Assembly (NCBI GenBank): GCA_014804915.1
Contig: JAAUYW010000140.1
Span: 1 to 5,118 of the forward strand
Direction: 5' to 3'
Source of the DNA: Desulfovibrio sp.
GTDB taxonomy: Bacteria > Desulfobacterota > Desulfovibrionia > Desulfovibrionales > Desulfovibrionaceae
DNA: 5,118 bases
Both the position numbers and the translations under genes were made by a program. Positions 1-5,118 of the stretch are shown piece after piece. The stretch's first letter is position 1; every line of letters begins with the position of its first letter. Under the pieces are notes generated by a model, which was given only the letters and a program-made list of their open reading frames with translations, was not told the DNA's origin and ran no database searches.

Positions 1-384
1 ACCTGCGCCAATCATCGCGCCTTCTCCAATCACCACTCCAGGCAATATCGTCGCATTTGCTCCTATCGAGGCTTTCCCGCATATCCGTACTCCTTCCAGC
101 TTCCAGTCCCTGTTGCGCGATTTTGGATAGCGGTCATTGCAAAATGTCGCGTTCGGGCCTATGAAGACGTCATCCCCGATGCGCATGCCGTCCCAGATCT
201 GGACGCCGCACTTGATCGTGACACGATCGCCTATGATCACGTCGTTCTCGATGAAACAGTGGCTCGCGATGTTGCAGTCGCGCCCGATTCTCGCATGCGG
301 CAGGACCACACAAAACTGCCAGATTGACGTGCCCTCGCCTATATGCCTGCTCTGCACATCCGACAGATTATTAATCAGCGCCAT
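1..384 (-). CDS. Left-handed beta-helix (hexapeptide-repeat) sugar N-acyltransferase, 3' end outside window
   Basis: Probably transfers an acetyl group from acetyl-CoA to the 3-amino group of a dTDP-3-amino-3,6-dideoxyhexose (FdtC/QdtC-like), in the cytoplasm. The 128 visible residues are dominated by hexapeptide turns of the type I/V-G-x-x/A-x-I: IGEGTSI (15-21), IGRDCNI (33-39), IGDRVTI (51-57), IGDDVFI (69-75), IGANATI (107-113) and IGEGAMI (119-125). Between the coils sits an Asn-Asp-x-x-Pro loop, FCNDRYPKS (81-89). It resembles the conserved F-T-N-D-x-x-P-R active-site loop of this transferase family. The start ATG (384-382) lies inside the end of the ketoisomerase gene (14-nt overlap), with AAGGA nine bases upstream. 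The stop is beyond position 1; relatives are only a little longer (roughly 150-200 residues). The direct pairing with a 3,4-ketoisomerase supports the 3-amino sugar substrate. In WxcM-type proteins both activities are fused; here they are separate. The exact acyl donor and sugar epimer cannot be read from sequence. Confidence 0.88.
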   Translation of the reverse strand, partial: MALINNLSDVQSRHIGEGTSIWQFCVVLPHARIGRDCNIASHCFIENDVIIGDRVTIKCGVQIWDGMRIGDDVFIGPNATFCNDRYPKSRNRDWKLEGVRICGKASIGANATILPGVVIGEGAMIGAG

Positions 385-775
385 TTCTCACGATCCTTAA
401 GAATTCGTCATAGCTCTTGATGTAATCCGTGGCATCGTAATGTTCGGATGCCAGGACCATGACTATGCAATCGCGCGAGAATTCTGTGAATTCACGCCAG
501 ACGAAATTCTCGATCCGCAGGCCCTGGGCAGGCGTGCAAAGATGGAACGTCTCGCGCTTAACGCCGTCATCGAGCGTGAAATCGCACTGGCCAGCAAGGC
601 AGACGATCATTTGCTTGAGATTATGGTGAGCATGGCGGCCGCGGATGGCGTTCTTCTCGGTGCCCCAGATGTAGTAGATGCGGCGGATGTCAAAATCGAT
701 GTCGCTGCCCTGTTCGAGAGCCACCAGGTTGCCGGCGTGGTCGCCGTGAACCTTGAAATTAATGAGCTGATACAT
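371..775 (-). CDS. fdtA: FdtA/QdtA-type dTDP-4-keto-6-deoxyglucose 3,4-ketoisomerase (cupin)
   Basis: Converts dTDP-4-keto-6-deoxy-D-glucose to the 3-keto isomer, the step that commits the nucleotide sugar to 3-amino-3,6-dideoxyhexoses (Fuc3N or Qui3N). The protein is cytoplasmic and has 134 residues, the normal size for this single-domain cupin family. Visible hallmarks are RRIYYIWGT (31-39), the catalytic RGRHAH motif (45-50; His48 and His50), Q55 and a hydrophobic cupin core IVCLAGQ (57-63). The C-terminal signature [17 protein letters not shown] (110-126) is close to the family's S-E-x-Y-D-E-x-D-Y-I-R-x-Y-D-x-F. I chose the ATG at 775-773 rather than a non-ATG codon 33 bases further up, because homologues begin at this point and GGAG sits seven bases before it. 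It overlaps the glycosyltransferase stop by 17 nt and the acyltransferase start by 14 nt. Whether the product is the galacto (FdtA) or gluco (QdtA) epimer depends on a few residues I cannot assign safely, so the symbol denotes the family. Confidence 0.93.
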   Translation of the reverse strand: MYQLINFKVHGDHAGNLVALEQGSDIDFDIRRIYYIWGTEKNAIRGRHAHHNLKQMIVCLAGQCDFTLDDGVKRETFHLCTPAQGLRIENFVWREFTEFSRDCIVMVLASEHYDATDYIKSYDEFLRIVRNGAD

Positions 776-3539
776 TTCCCGTCTCCAGCGCGAAGCCCTG
801 GTCAACAATCTTCAGGTTCCTGTTGAAAGGCTGAAGTTTCCATCTTTCGTGAAATTCCATGGGAGCATCAGGCAGGGAGATGGAGCTTGAAGCAACGAAT
901 TTGGCGAAAGGCCACCACACGGTTCTCTTGCCCCTTTCCTCAAGGCGCAGGCAGTAATCCTGGAAATCCCATGCGCCATCGCAAGGGTGGCAGTCAAAAT
1001 CGATTTTGCGCGTCAGCAGGCAAAGGCCGTCAAGGGCTTTCACTGTCCTTGGCAAACTGAGCCAGCCAATGTATGGCTCCCTGATGGCGCCCTGGAAAAT
1101 GGGCTTCAGACGCCCGGAAGAATCGGCGAGATAGCCGGCATGGATTTGCCTGCCGTCTGAACCGACCACGCTTCCACCCACCGCGCCTATGTTCGTGCGC
1201 CACAGGCACGATACGAGTTCCTCAAGCCAGCCCTGCGACACGGGCAATAGCGCCCTGTCCAGGAATGCCAGGATTTCGCCTTTGGCTTCAGCCGGTGAAT
1301 TCACTATTTCAAAGGGATATCTTGTCCTGATTTTCAGAAATTCCTGATAGCCCGCAAAAGGCGCTTTAGGCATGATCAGGCTGACCAGCGGCCTGTCGTC
1401 AGGCAGCGGATAGCGAACCCTCGTCCACAGATCATCTGTCATGCGCGTCACAACGCTTCCCGGCTCAACACGGTCGAGGTGTGACTGCGCTGCCCTGACC
1501 GCGCTGTCCAGCGCATAGTCTTTCGTGTCGAGACTCCTTGCCGTGCTGCTGTCGTGCTCTCGCCAGCCGTAGAGAATCTCGGGAACATGCACGAAAGCGG
1601 TTTCAGGGAGTGCTTCCGAGTATCTCAAGATGAGCTCGTGATCCTGAGCCCCTGAAAATCCCTGTTTCAAACCACCGATTTCGCGCAGTCGCTCCGTGTC
1701 CATGACGGTGAGATGGCAGACGAAGTTTTGATGCAGCAGAAGCTCAGGATCCCAGCCGTTCTTCAGGTGGGGACGGTTATGGTGATCGTATTCGGTAATC
1801 TTGTCCTCATCGGAATAGAAAAGCAGCCCTTCGGGGTTTTCCCGGATCGCAGCTGCAATGGCTGACAGGGCTTCAGGGGCGAGGAAGTCGTCGTCATCCA
1901 TGAAAACAGTCCATGGCAGCGAAGCAAGCTTGAGCGCGGAATTCGTGGCAGCCGCTATGTGGCCATTCTTATTGCGGAAGAAGGGCTTTATACGTGGATC
2001 CTTTTTCGCGTATTCCCTGATTATTTTCCCGGTTTCCTTGTCTGTGGAAGCATCATCCGCAATGCACAGTTCCCAGTGCGGCCAGGTCTGCGCAAGCACA
2101 GAATCAAGCGCCTTTCTGAAGAACCCGGGCTCAGGATTGTATACTGGCATCAACAGTGAAAAGCCGATTTCCGGATCCGGATCGGGCAAAGGGCACGGTG
2201 CCTTCATGCGTTTCAGCCAGAGATTGTAGAGACCGGCATCAGCCGGACTTAACGGGTAGCCTATGCGCCCGGCAAGCTTCACGCATTCCGTTGCAAAGGC
2301 AGGAAAGAATCTGTCCCTGAAGTTTTCGTAATTCCCAAGCCAGGAATCATAGGCCTTTTTCAGATCATCCAGGCCCAGGTCAGCGCACCAGTCCCTGTTG
2401 TCTTTTACCTTGCAAAGAATGGATTCAGGGGAATCGATCGAATTCTTCAGGGCCGACAAATACTTTCCCAGGGCTGCCGGATCATTCCTGCGCATGGCAA
2501 GCATGCACCCTGAGAGATCGTTTTCAGGCGTGGGGAAAATTTGCTGAAACACTTCAAAAAGCGTCTGGCGTTTTTCAAGATCGCGGGTTTGCGCGAGCAA
2601 GCCCTGCCAGCCCTTTTCCCATAGGGGATAGCGCCTGATTGAATTGAGCAAAATTTCCGGCCGCATCCTTTCAAGACGCGAATCCAAATCCCCGGCGAGA
2701 CTTGCCGGATAAACGGCCCGTGGTATCCCGAAATTCGTTATCTGGGGAACAAGGCCGTCTTCCCTTATCTTCAGGTGCCAGTCAGGCACGAAATTCTGCA
2801 GATTGCCATTTTCCAATTTCTGCGAATTGCGGCTATCATGCGCATTCCTGCCTTCGCTGCGGCTCTCGCAATGAAGCACCAGGCTTTCCGGATTGACCGT
2901 AAAACGATAGCCTTTCTTCCATAGCCTGGCGCAAAGATCCACATCCTCGAAGCCATTGATAAAACCTTCATCAAAGCCGCCGATGCCCGTAAACAGCGAT
3001 TTGGGGATGACCATGCAGGCAGCGGTGATGGCCTGGAAAAAGCGCCTTTTGCGCGCGAGAGGCGATGACAGGGGTACGCCCTTGTAAAGATGCGATACGC
3101 GGAGCCAGGGATTGAAGACGACGCCGAGATGCTGGACAGTTAGGCCAACTTGGCTCATTTCAGGATAGGCCAGAACCGGGCCTGTGGCTGCGATGCCTGG
3201 ATAAGCCGTGAAATCCGCAAGTAGAGGCTCCAGCCAGCCAGCCTGAACTTCCGTGTCATTGTTCAGGAAGACTATGTATTCTGCGCAAGAGGCCTGGGCC
3301 CCCTGATTGGAAGCGCCTGCAAAATTCCTGTTTATCTCATTCCGGATATAGCGAAAGAAATCGCCGAACAGCTTGCGTCCCAGCTGCGGACAGGCATGCG
3401 GAGTCACATCGGAACAAGCGTTGTCGACGGCAATCACTTCGATACTGCCTGGATCGGTGTTTCTCGCCAGGCTCCCCAGACATGCCTCTGTAAGTTCCCA
3501 GTTGTTGTACAGGGGGATTACTATGCTGGCCTTACGCAT
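759..3539 (-). CDS. Large multi-domain GT2 (GT-A fold) glycosyltransferase
   Basis: A 926-residue cytoplasmic or membrane-associated glycosyltransferase with no predicted membrane span. Domain 1 (about 1-230) is a GT2 module of the rhamnosyltransferase-like kind: SIVIPLYNN (5-13), VIAVDNACSD (35-44), the metal/nucleotide motif FLNNDTEV (91-98) and GFEDVDLC (196-203). A mostly helical linker follows (about 231-457). Domain 2 (458 to about 668) is a second, complete GT2 module: FSLLMPVYNP (460-469), LCIADDASTD (491-500), FMDDDDFL (546-553), YSDEDK (575-580) and the base region GAQDHEL (630-636). A third GT-A-like segment (about 717-905) keeps VSLIMP, the GWLEELV/GAVGG region and a W-D-F-Q-D-Y-C-L-R-L stretch. 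It has LDRALL where N-D-T-E would be expected and so looks catalytically inactive. Multi-domain GT2 enzymes of this type often assemble repeating units of O-antigen, capsule or glycoprotein glycans; the transferred sugars are unknown. The ATG at 3539 overlaps the stop of the small upstream gene by 8 nt, with an AGAGGAAGG ribosome-binding site. It ends inside the ketoisomerase gene. Confidence 0.92.
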   Translation of the reverse strand: MRKASIVIPLYNNWELTEACLGSLARNTDPGSIEVIAVDNACSDVTPHACPQLGRKLFGDFFRYIRNEINRNFAGASNQGAQASCAEYIVFLNNDTEVQAGWLEPLLADFTAYPGIAATGPVLAYPEMSQVGLTVQHLGVVFNPWLRVSHLYKGVPLSSPLARKRRFFQAITAACMVIPKSLFTGIGGFDEGFINGFEDVDLCARLWKKGYRFTVNPESLVLHCESRSEGRNAHDSRNSQKLENGNLQNFVPDWHLKIREDGLVPQITNFGIPRAVYPASLAGDLDSRLERMRPEILLNSIRRYPLWEKGWQGLLAQTRDLEKRQTLFEVFQQIFPTPENDLSGCMLAMRRNDPAALGKYLSALKNSIDSPESILCKVKDNRDWCADLGLDDLKKAYDSWLGNYENFRDRFFPAFATECVKLAGRIGYPLSPADAGLYNLWLKRMKAPCPLPDPDPEIGFSLLMPVYNPEPGFFRKALDSVLAQTWPHWELCIADDASTDKETGKIIREYAKKDPRIKPFFRNKNGHIAAATNSALKLASLPWTVFMDDDDFLAPEALSAIAAAIRENPEGLLFYSDEDKITEYDHHNRPHLKNGWDPELLLHQNFVCHLTVMDTERLREIGGLKQGFSGAQDHELILRYSEALPETAFVHVPEILYGWREHDSSTARSLDTKDYALDSAVRAAQSHLDRVEPGSVVTRMTDDLWTRVRYPLPDDRPLVSLIMPKAPFAGYQEFLKIRTRYPFEIVNSPAEAKGEILAFLDRALLPVSQGWLEELVSCLWRTNIGAVGGSVVGSDGRQIHAGYLADSSGRLKPIFQGAIREPYIGWLSLPRTVKALDGLCLLTRKIDFDCHPCDGAWDFQDYCLRLEERGKRTVWWPFAKFVASSSISLPDAPMEFHERWKLQPFNRNLKIVDQGFALETGNVSAH

Positions 3540-3741
3540 TGCCTTCCTCTCGGGCGAGCAGCTTCTCGAGATGGATCCTGGCCTTCTCGATCATGGCCAT
3601 GGCTTCCTCTTCTCCATATTTTTGCTTCATTTCCCTGATTAAATGCCTTATTGGGTCTTTGGGAACGTTCAAGTCTGGACGGATCCACATCATTTCTTCG
3701 TCCGGATCGCAATCATGTTTCAAGCTTGAGTCATCACACAT
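3532..3741 (-). CDS. Small hypothetical protein, first gene of the polysaccharide operon
   Basis: I do not recognise this protein. Using the first ATG (3741-3739) it has 69 residues: an acidic N-terminus (MCDDSSLKHDCDPDEEMM), a short segment WIRPDLNVPKDP, then a long charged amphipathic helix of about 40 residues starting at IRHLIREMKQKYGEEEA and ending LEKLLAREEGNA. It is rich in Glu, Lys and Arg and lacks a signal peptide or membrane segment. The reading frame is supported by its junction: the stop codon overlaps the glycosyltransferase start by 8 nt (ATGCGTAA), typical of coupled operon genes. That fits a small partner or regulator of the glycosyltransferase, but this is inference from position only. 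The start is uncertain. The ribosome-binding site before the ATG is weak; in-frame TTG (3780) and GTG (3777) codons lie further upstream and an ATG-ATG pair lies about 23 codons downstream of the TTG. Confidence 0.62.
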   Translation of the reverse strand: MCDDSSLKHDCDPDEEMMWIRPDLNVPKDPIRHLIREMKQKYGEEEAMAMIEKARIHLEKLLAREEGNA

Positions 3742-3785
3742 GAAATACCCGCGAATTGCTGCTTGCGTGCATTGCACCAACTTTC

Positions 3786-3808
3786 AACTATCAGATGCAC
3801 TGATAGTT
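3786..3808. repeat. Perfect 9-bp palindromic stem, 5-base loop
   Basis: AACTATCAG (3786-3794) and CTGATAGTT (3800-3808) are exact reverse complements around ATGCA. Seen as a recombinase core site it can be divided into arms ACTATCA/TGATAGT around a 7-base centre GATGCAC. In RNA it could form a hairpin in the leader of the operon. On the plus strand it is followed by TTTT and might be a weak terminator, though the stem is A/U-rich. An operator for a dimeric repressor is another reading. Confidence 0.75.
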
Positions 3809-3809
3809 T
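3793..3809 (-). repeat. Left arm of 17-bp inverted repeat (operon side)
   Basis: On the minus strand this reads AAACTATCAGTGCATCT, identical over 17 bases to 3952-3968 on the plus strand. Identity stops abruptly on both sides. Its outer flank (3785-3791) continues into TGATAGTTG on the minus strand, so the complete left site is itself a near-perfect palindrome. Confidence 0.9.
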
Positions 3810-3912
3810 TATGCGTAGCCGGCAAGATGGCTTTTTGGCGAAAAAATGGCGTGGATATTGAGAAATATGGAGCTTTCCGAAGGCCGGAATCTGCTGAACT
3901 TGATATTTTATA

Positions 3913-3940
3913 TTGACAAAAACAGGCTAAATGTTATTAT
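3913..3940 (+). promoter_or_regulatory. Near-consensus sigma70 promoter, rightward
   Basis: A perfect -35 hexamer TTGACA (3913-3918), a 16-base spacer and a -10 hexamer TATTAT (3935-3940, five of six matches) are preceded by an A+T-rich stretch (GATATTTTATA) that could act as an UP element. Transcription would start near 3947 and run right, antisense to the 3' end of the recombinase gene. No plus-strand gene follows it before the transposase 1 kb away. The ATG at 3939 overlaps the -10 box and cannot be transcribed from this promoter. A strong promoter without a gene makes best sense if the segment can invert to face the operon. Confidence 0.5.
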
Positions 3941-3951
3941 GACTCTTGAAG

Positions 3952-3968
3952 AAACTATCAGTGCATCT
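3952..3968 (+). repeat. Right arm of 17-bp inverted repeat (recombinase side)
   Basis: Reads AAACTATCAGTGCATCT on the plus strand, the exact inverted copy of 3793-3809. It ends 19 bases before the recombinase stop codon. Outside the shared 17 bases it continues TTGAATTTT, a poor match to the outer flank of the left copy. Confidence 0.9.
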
Positions 3969-3987
3969 TTGAATTTTTCGGAAGATT

Positions 3988-4851
3988 TCAGGCAAGGATG
4001 GTGCTGACGGATTCTGTGGCTTTTACGAGGGATGAAATGTCCAGGTGGGCGTAGCGCATGGTGGTTCTGGGGTCGGCGTGCCCAAGCAGCTTCTGGATCT
4101 CGTAGAGCGAGCAGCCTGAGTTTACCAGCCAGCTGGCGAAGCTGTGGCGCAGGTCATGCACGCGCACGTCCTGAAGGCCAACTTCGGTTCTAATGCTGTT
4201 CCAGAAAACGTAGATATCCCTGAGCGGCTTGCGGGGGTCCCTTCCGGGAAAAAGCCATGGGGAATCGGGAAGCCTGGGCAGGTTCCGCAGAAGGTCAAGG
4301 GCGCGGCCTGACAGGATCAGGTTTCTGGCCTTTCCAGATTTTGAGAGCGGCACGACCAGGATTCTCTCCTCTAATTTCACGTTCTCCCAGCGGGCTTTCA
4401 GGATCTCGTTCTTGCGGGCGCCTGTAAATAGGATGAGTTCTATGACCCGGGCTTGCGGAGCATCCGACGCTGCAAGCCGGTCCAGAAGCACCTTGCCTTC
4501 ATCGGGGGAAAGGTAGCGTTCCCTTGCAGGGCCGTCCCTGAGCTGCCTGACGCCCCTGCAGGGCGATTTCACGATGACATCGCGGTTTTCGGCCAGGGAC
4601 ATGACCGTCTTGAGCGTGGAAAGAAAACGGTTGCATGAGCCGGTTGAAAAGCCCGATTCAATAAGATGCGTCTGCCAGTCCTCGACATCGGCGGATGTTA
4701 TTTCCGCGATCGGCTTGTGGCCCAGGACGGGAGAAATCCGCTTGCGCAGGATGAATTCATCTGTTTTCCAGCTCCTTTTGCGCAAGCGCATATAAGGCAC
4801 GTAGGTCTCCGACACAAACCTGTCGAGAGTAAGGGCACATCGTTTTGGCAT
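3988..4851 (-). CDS. Tyrosine recombinase / site-specific integrase
   Basis: A complete 287-residue DNA recombinase of the phage integrase/XerD superfamily, which cuts and rejoins DNA through a covalent 3'-phosphotyrosine intermediate. The N-terminal SAM-like core-binding domain is about residues 5-95. The catalytic domain is about 112-287 and carries the full active site: Arg146 (LFTGARKNEIL), Lys171 in the beta-hairpin (VVPLSKSGKAR), His232 and Arg235 (HDLRHSFAS), His258 (KLLGHADPRTT) and the nucleophile Tyr267 (MRYAHL). It is therefore expected to be active. I chose the ATG at 4851-4849 because GGAGG (4857-4861) lies five bases upstream; an in-frame TTG 48 bases further would read through a terminator hairpin. 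The length suits XerC/D-like and invertase-type enzymes and is shorter than many phage integrases with an arm-binding domain. Its stop lies 19 bp from an inverted-repeat segment, which may be its substrate. It could instead be the integrase of a genomic island; no excisionase or cargo is visible. Confidence 0.93.
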   Translation of the reverse strand: MPKRCALTLDRFVSETYVPYMRLRKRSWKTDEFILRKRISPVLGHKPIAEITSADVEDWQTHLIESGFSTGSCNRFLSTLKTVMSLAENRDVIVKSPCRGVRQLRDGPARERYLSPDEGKVLLDRLAASDAPQARVIELILFTGARKNEILKARWENVKLEERILVVPLSKSGKARNLILSGRALDLLRNLPRLPDSPWLFPGRDPRKPLRDIYVFWNSIRTEVGLQDVRVHDLRHSFASWLVNSGCSLYEIQKLLGHADPRTTMRYAHLDISSLVKATESVSTILA

Positions 4852-4863
4852 GCAATCCTCCCA

Positions 4864-4888
4864 AACAAAAGGCAGGCCGAAGCCTGCC
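4864..4888 (-). terminator. Rho-independent terminator upstream of the recombinase
   Basis: Read on the minus strand: GGCAGGC, a TTCG tetraloop, GCCTGCC, then TTTTGTT. This is a 7-bp G+C-rich stem closed by a very stable UUCG-type loop with a U-tract. It stops leftward transcripts right before the recombinase ribosome-binding site (4857-4861). It may end a gene that once lay to the right and is now broken by the insertion element, or act as an attenuator keeping recombinase expression low. Confidence 0.8.
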
Positions 4889-4891
4889 CTA

Positions 4892-5016
4892 ATGCTCAAC
4901 GCTTGTATCGCGTTCAGGTTCTACTGGTTTTCGACTTCTGCCGTGGCCATCGCCATTTCGCAGTCATTAGAGCAATTTGACTTTTATTTTGTCTAGAAGT
5001 TGTTTATGCTCCCGGG
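4892..5016. other. Short region between recombinase leader and transposase
   Basis: There is no convincing complete gene. On the minus strand, short open frames run into the terminator. One ends MAMATAEVENQ-stop; another ends RDTSVEH-stop directly against the terminator stem. Either could be the 3' remnant of a gene truncated by insertion of the transposon to the right, but each is too short to identify. TTAGAGCAATTTGAC at 4967-4981 may mark the left end of that element. Confidence 0.35.
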
Positions 5017-5118
5017 ATGAAATTTGCATCCCCTGAAATACGCGAGAAGGCGGTACGCGCCTACATTGACGGTAAGGCGTCAGCCAAGCAGTTGGCTGAA
5101 ATTTTTGGCTACACCAGG
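4968..5118 (+). mobile_element. Left end of an IS630-type insertion sequence, truncated by window
   Basis: Assigned from the transposase start at 5017. IS630/Tc1-mariner elements insert at TA dinucleotides, and a TA at 4968-4969 followed by GAGCAATTTGACTTTTATTT is a plausible left boundary. A TTGACT at 4977-4982 could be part of an internal promoter, with no clear -10 box. The right end and the matching terminal repeat lie outside the window, so the boundary is a guess. Confidence 0.4.
5017..5118 (+). CDS. IS630-family transposase, N-terminal fragment (window edge)
   Basis: Only the first 34 residues are present, beginning MKFASPEIREKAVRAYIDG and continuing ASAKQLAEIFGYTR. This is the N-terminal helix-turn-helix of an IS630-type transposase: the pattern R-A-Y-x-x-G-x-x-S-x-x-x-x-A-E-x-F-G is characteristic of that DNA-binding domain, which recognises the element's terminal repeats. 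The catalytic DDE domain would lie to the right. The ATG is preceded by CTCCCGGG, not a strong ribosome-binding site. With so few residues, another transposase family sharing this helix-turn-helix (for example IS3-type OrfA) cannot be fully ruled out. Confidence 0.7.
   Translation, partial: MKFASPEIREKAVRAYIDGKASAKQLAEIFGYTR

Larger units (their letters stand above)
3793..3968. mobile_element. Putative invertible promoter segment bounded by 17-bp inverted repeats
   Basis: A 176-bp segment begins with AGATGCACTGATAGTTT and ends with its exact reverse complement AAACTATCAGTGCATCT. Inside lies a strong-looking promoter pointing right. To the left is the first gene of a surface-polysaccharide operon on the minus strand; 19 bp to the right is the end of a tyrosine recombinase gene. 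Known phase-variation switches (the fim switch with FimB/FimE, and Bacteroides capsule promoters) share this plan of short inverted repeats, an internal promoter and a recombinase. If the segment flipped, the promoter would sit at about 3848-3821 on the minus strand and start transcripts near 3814, some 70 bases before the small gene's ATG. The repeat is observed; inversion is inferred. A MITE-like insertion is the main alternative. Confidence 0.5.
3742..3987. other. A+T-rich intergenic region holding inverted repeats and a promoter
   Basis: This 246-base gap between the recombinase stop and the small operon gene is visibly richer in A and T than the flanking genes. It holds no convincing gene. 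Plus-strand frames of 16, 22 and 29 codons exist but lack good ribosome-binding sites. The content is regulatory or recombinational: a 9-bp hairpin at 3786-3808, a 17-bp inverted repeat pair, and a consensus-like promoter on the plus strand. No tRNA gene or tRNA 3' end is seen, so there is no sign of a standard tRNA integration site. Confidence 0.7.

Noticed and set aside
440..826. Long plus-strand open frame opposite the ketoisomerase.
   Set aside because: The minus-strand frame carries clear cupin ketoisomerase motifs; the plus-strand frame is a shadow of it with no recognisable features.
3786..3810. Rho-independent terminator on the plus strand (9-bp hairpin followed by TTTT).
   Set aside because: The stem is A/T-rich and no plus-strand gene ends before it; the inverted-repeat explanation accounts for it better.
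3829..3916. A 29-codon plus-strand frame starting MAFWRKNG within the inverted-repeat segment.
   Set aside because: It has no clear ribosome-binding site and lies upstream of the segment's only good promoter.
3793..3968. MITE-type non-autonomous transposon with 17-bp terminal repeats.
   Set aside because: No flanking target-site duplication is visible, and the internal promoter and adjacent tyrosine recombinase fit an inversion module better. Kept as the main alternative rather than fully excluded.
3742..3987. Attachment site of a genomic island integrated by the recombinase.
   Set aside because: No tRNA gene or tRNA end is present, and the 17-bp copies are inverted, whereas attL and attR would be direct repeats. 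A second att copy outside the window cannot be excluded.
3939..4007. A 22-codon plus-strand frame starting MTLEETISAS.
   Set aside because: Its ATG overlaps the -10 box of the promoter, it has no ribosome-binding site, and it runs into the recombinase gene before stopping.
4666..4980. Plus-strand open frame of about 104 codons over the recombinase start and leader.
   Set aside because: It is antisense to the well-supported recombinase N-terminus and shows no family motifs.

Overview
The window looks like an accessory chromosomal region of a Gram-negative bacterium with mid-range GC. The genes at hand suggest a proteobacterium, but nothing here allows a firmer placement. It combines a surface-polysaccharide operon on the minus strand with a recombinase and transposon region to its right.

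Layout, right to left, which is the direction of transcription for most genes. Positions 5017-5118 hold the start of an IS630-type transposase on the plus strand, cut by the window edge. Positions 4892-5016 are the left end of that element plus a short remnant. At 4864-4888 a textbook rho-independent terminator points left, immediately before a complete tyrosine recombinase gene (3988-4851, minus strand). Between the recombinase and the polysaccharide operon is an A+T-rich gap (3742-3987). It contains a perfect 17-bp inverted repeat (3793-3809 and 3952-3968) bracketing a near-consensus sigma70 promoter that points right, away from the operon. The operon then reads leftward: a small uncharacterised protein (3532-3741), a 926-residue multi-domain GT2 glycosyltransferase (759-3539), an FdtA/QdtA-type dTDP-sugar 3,4-ketoisomerase (371-775) and a left-handed beta-helix acyltransferase (1-384, incomplete). 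Consecutive genes overlap by 8, 17 and 14 nt, so they are probably co-transcribed and translationally coupled.

The ketoisomerase and acetyltransferase are two of the three enzymes that make dTDP-Fuc3NAc or dTDP-Qui3NAc from the common dTDP-4-keto-6-deoxyglucose intermediate. The missing aminotransferase would be expected just beyond the left edge. The glycosyltransferase probably builds the glycan that carries this sugar, such as an O-antigen, capsule or S-layer/flagellar glycan.

The most interesting reading is that 3793-3968 is an invertible, phase-variable promoter switch worked by the adjacent tyrosine recombinase and captured here in the OFF orientation. The repeat, the promoter and the recombinase are seen directly. 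That they work together is inference.
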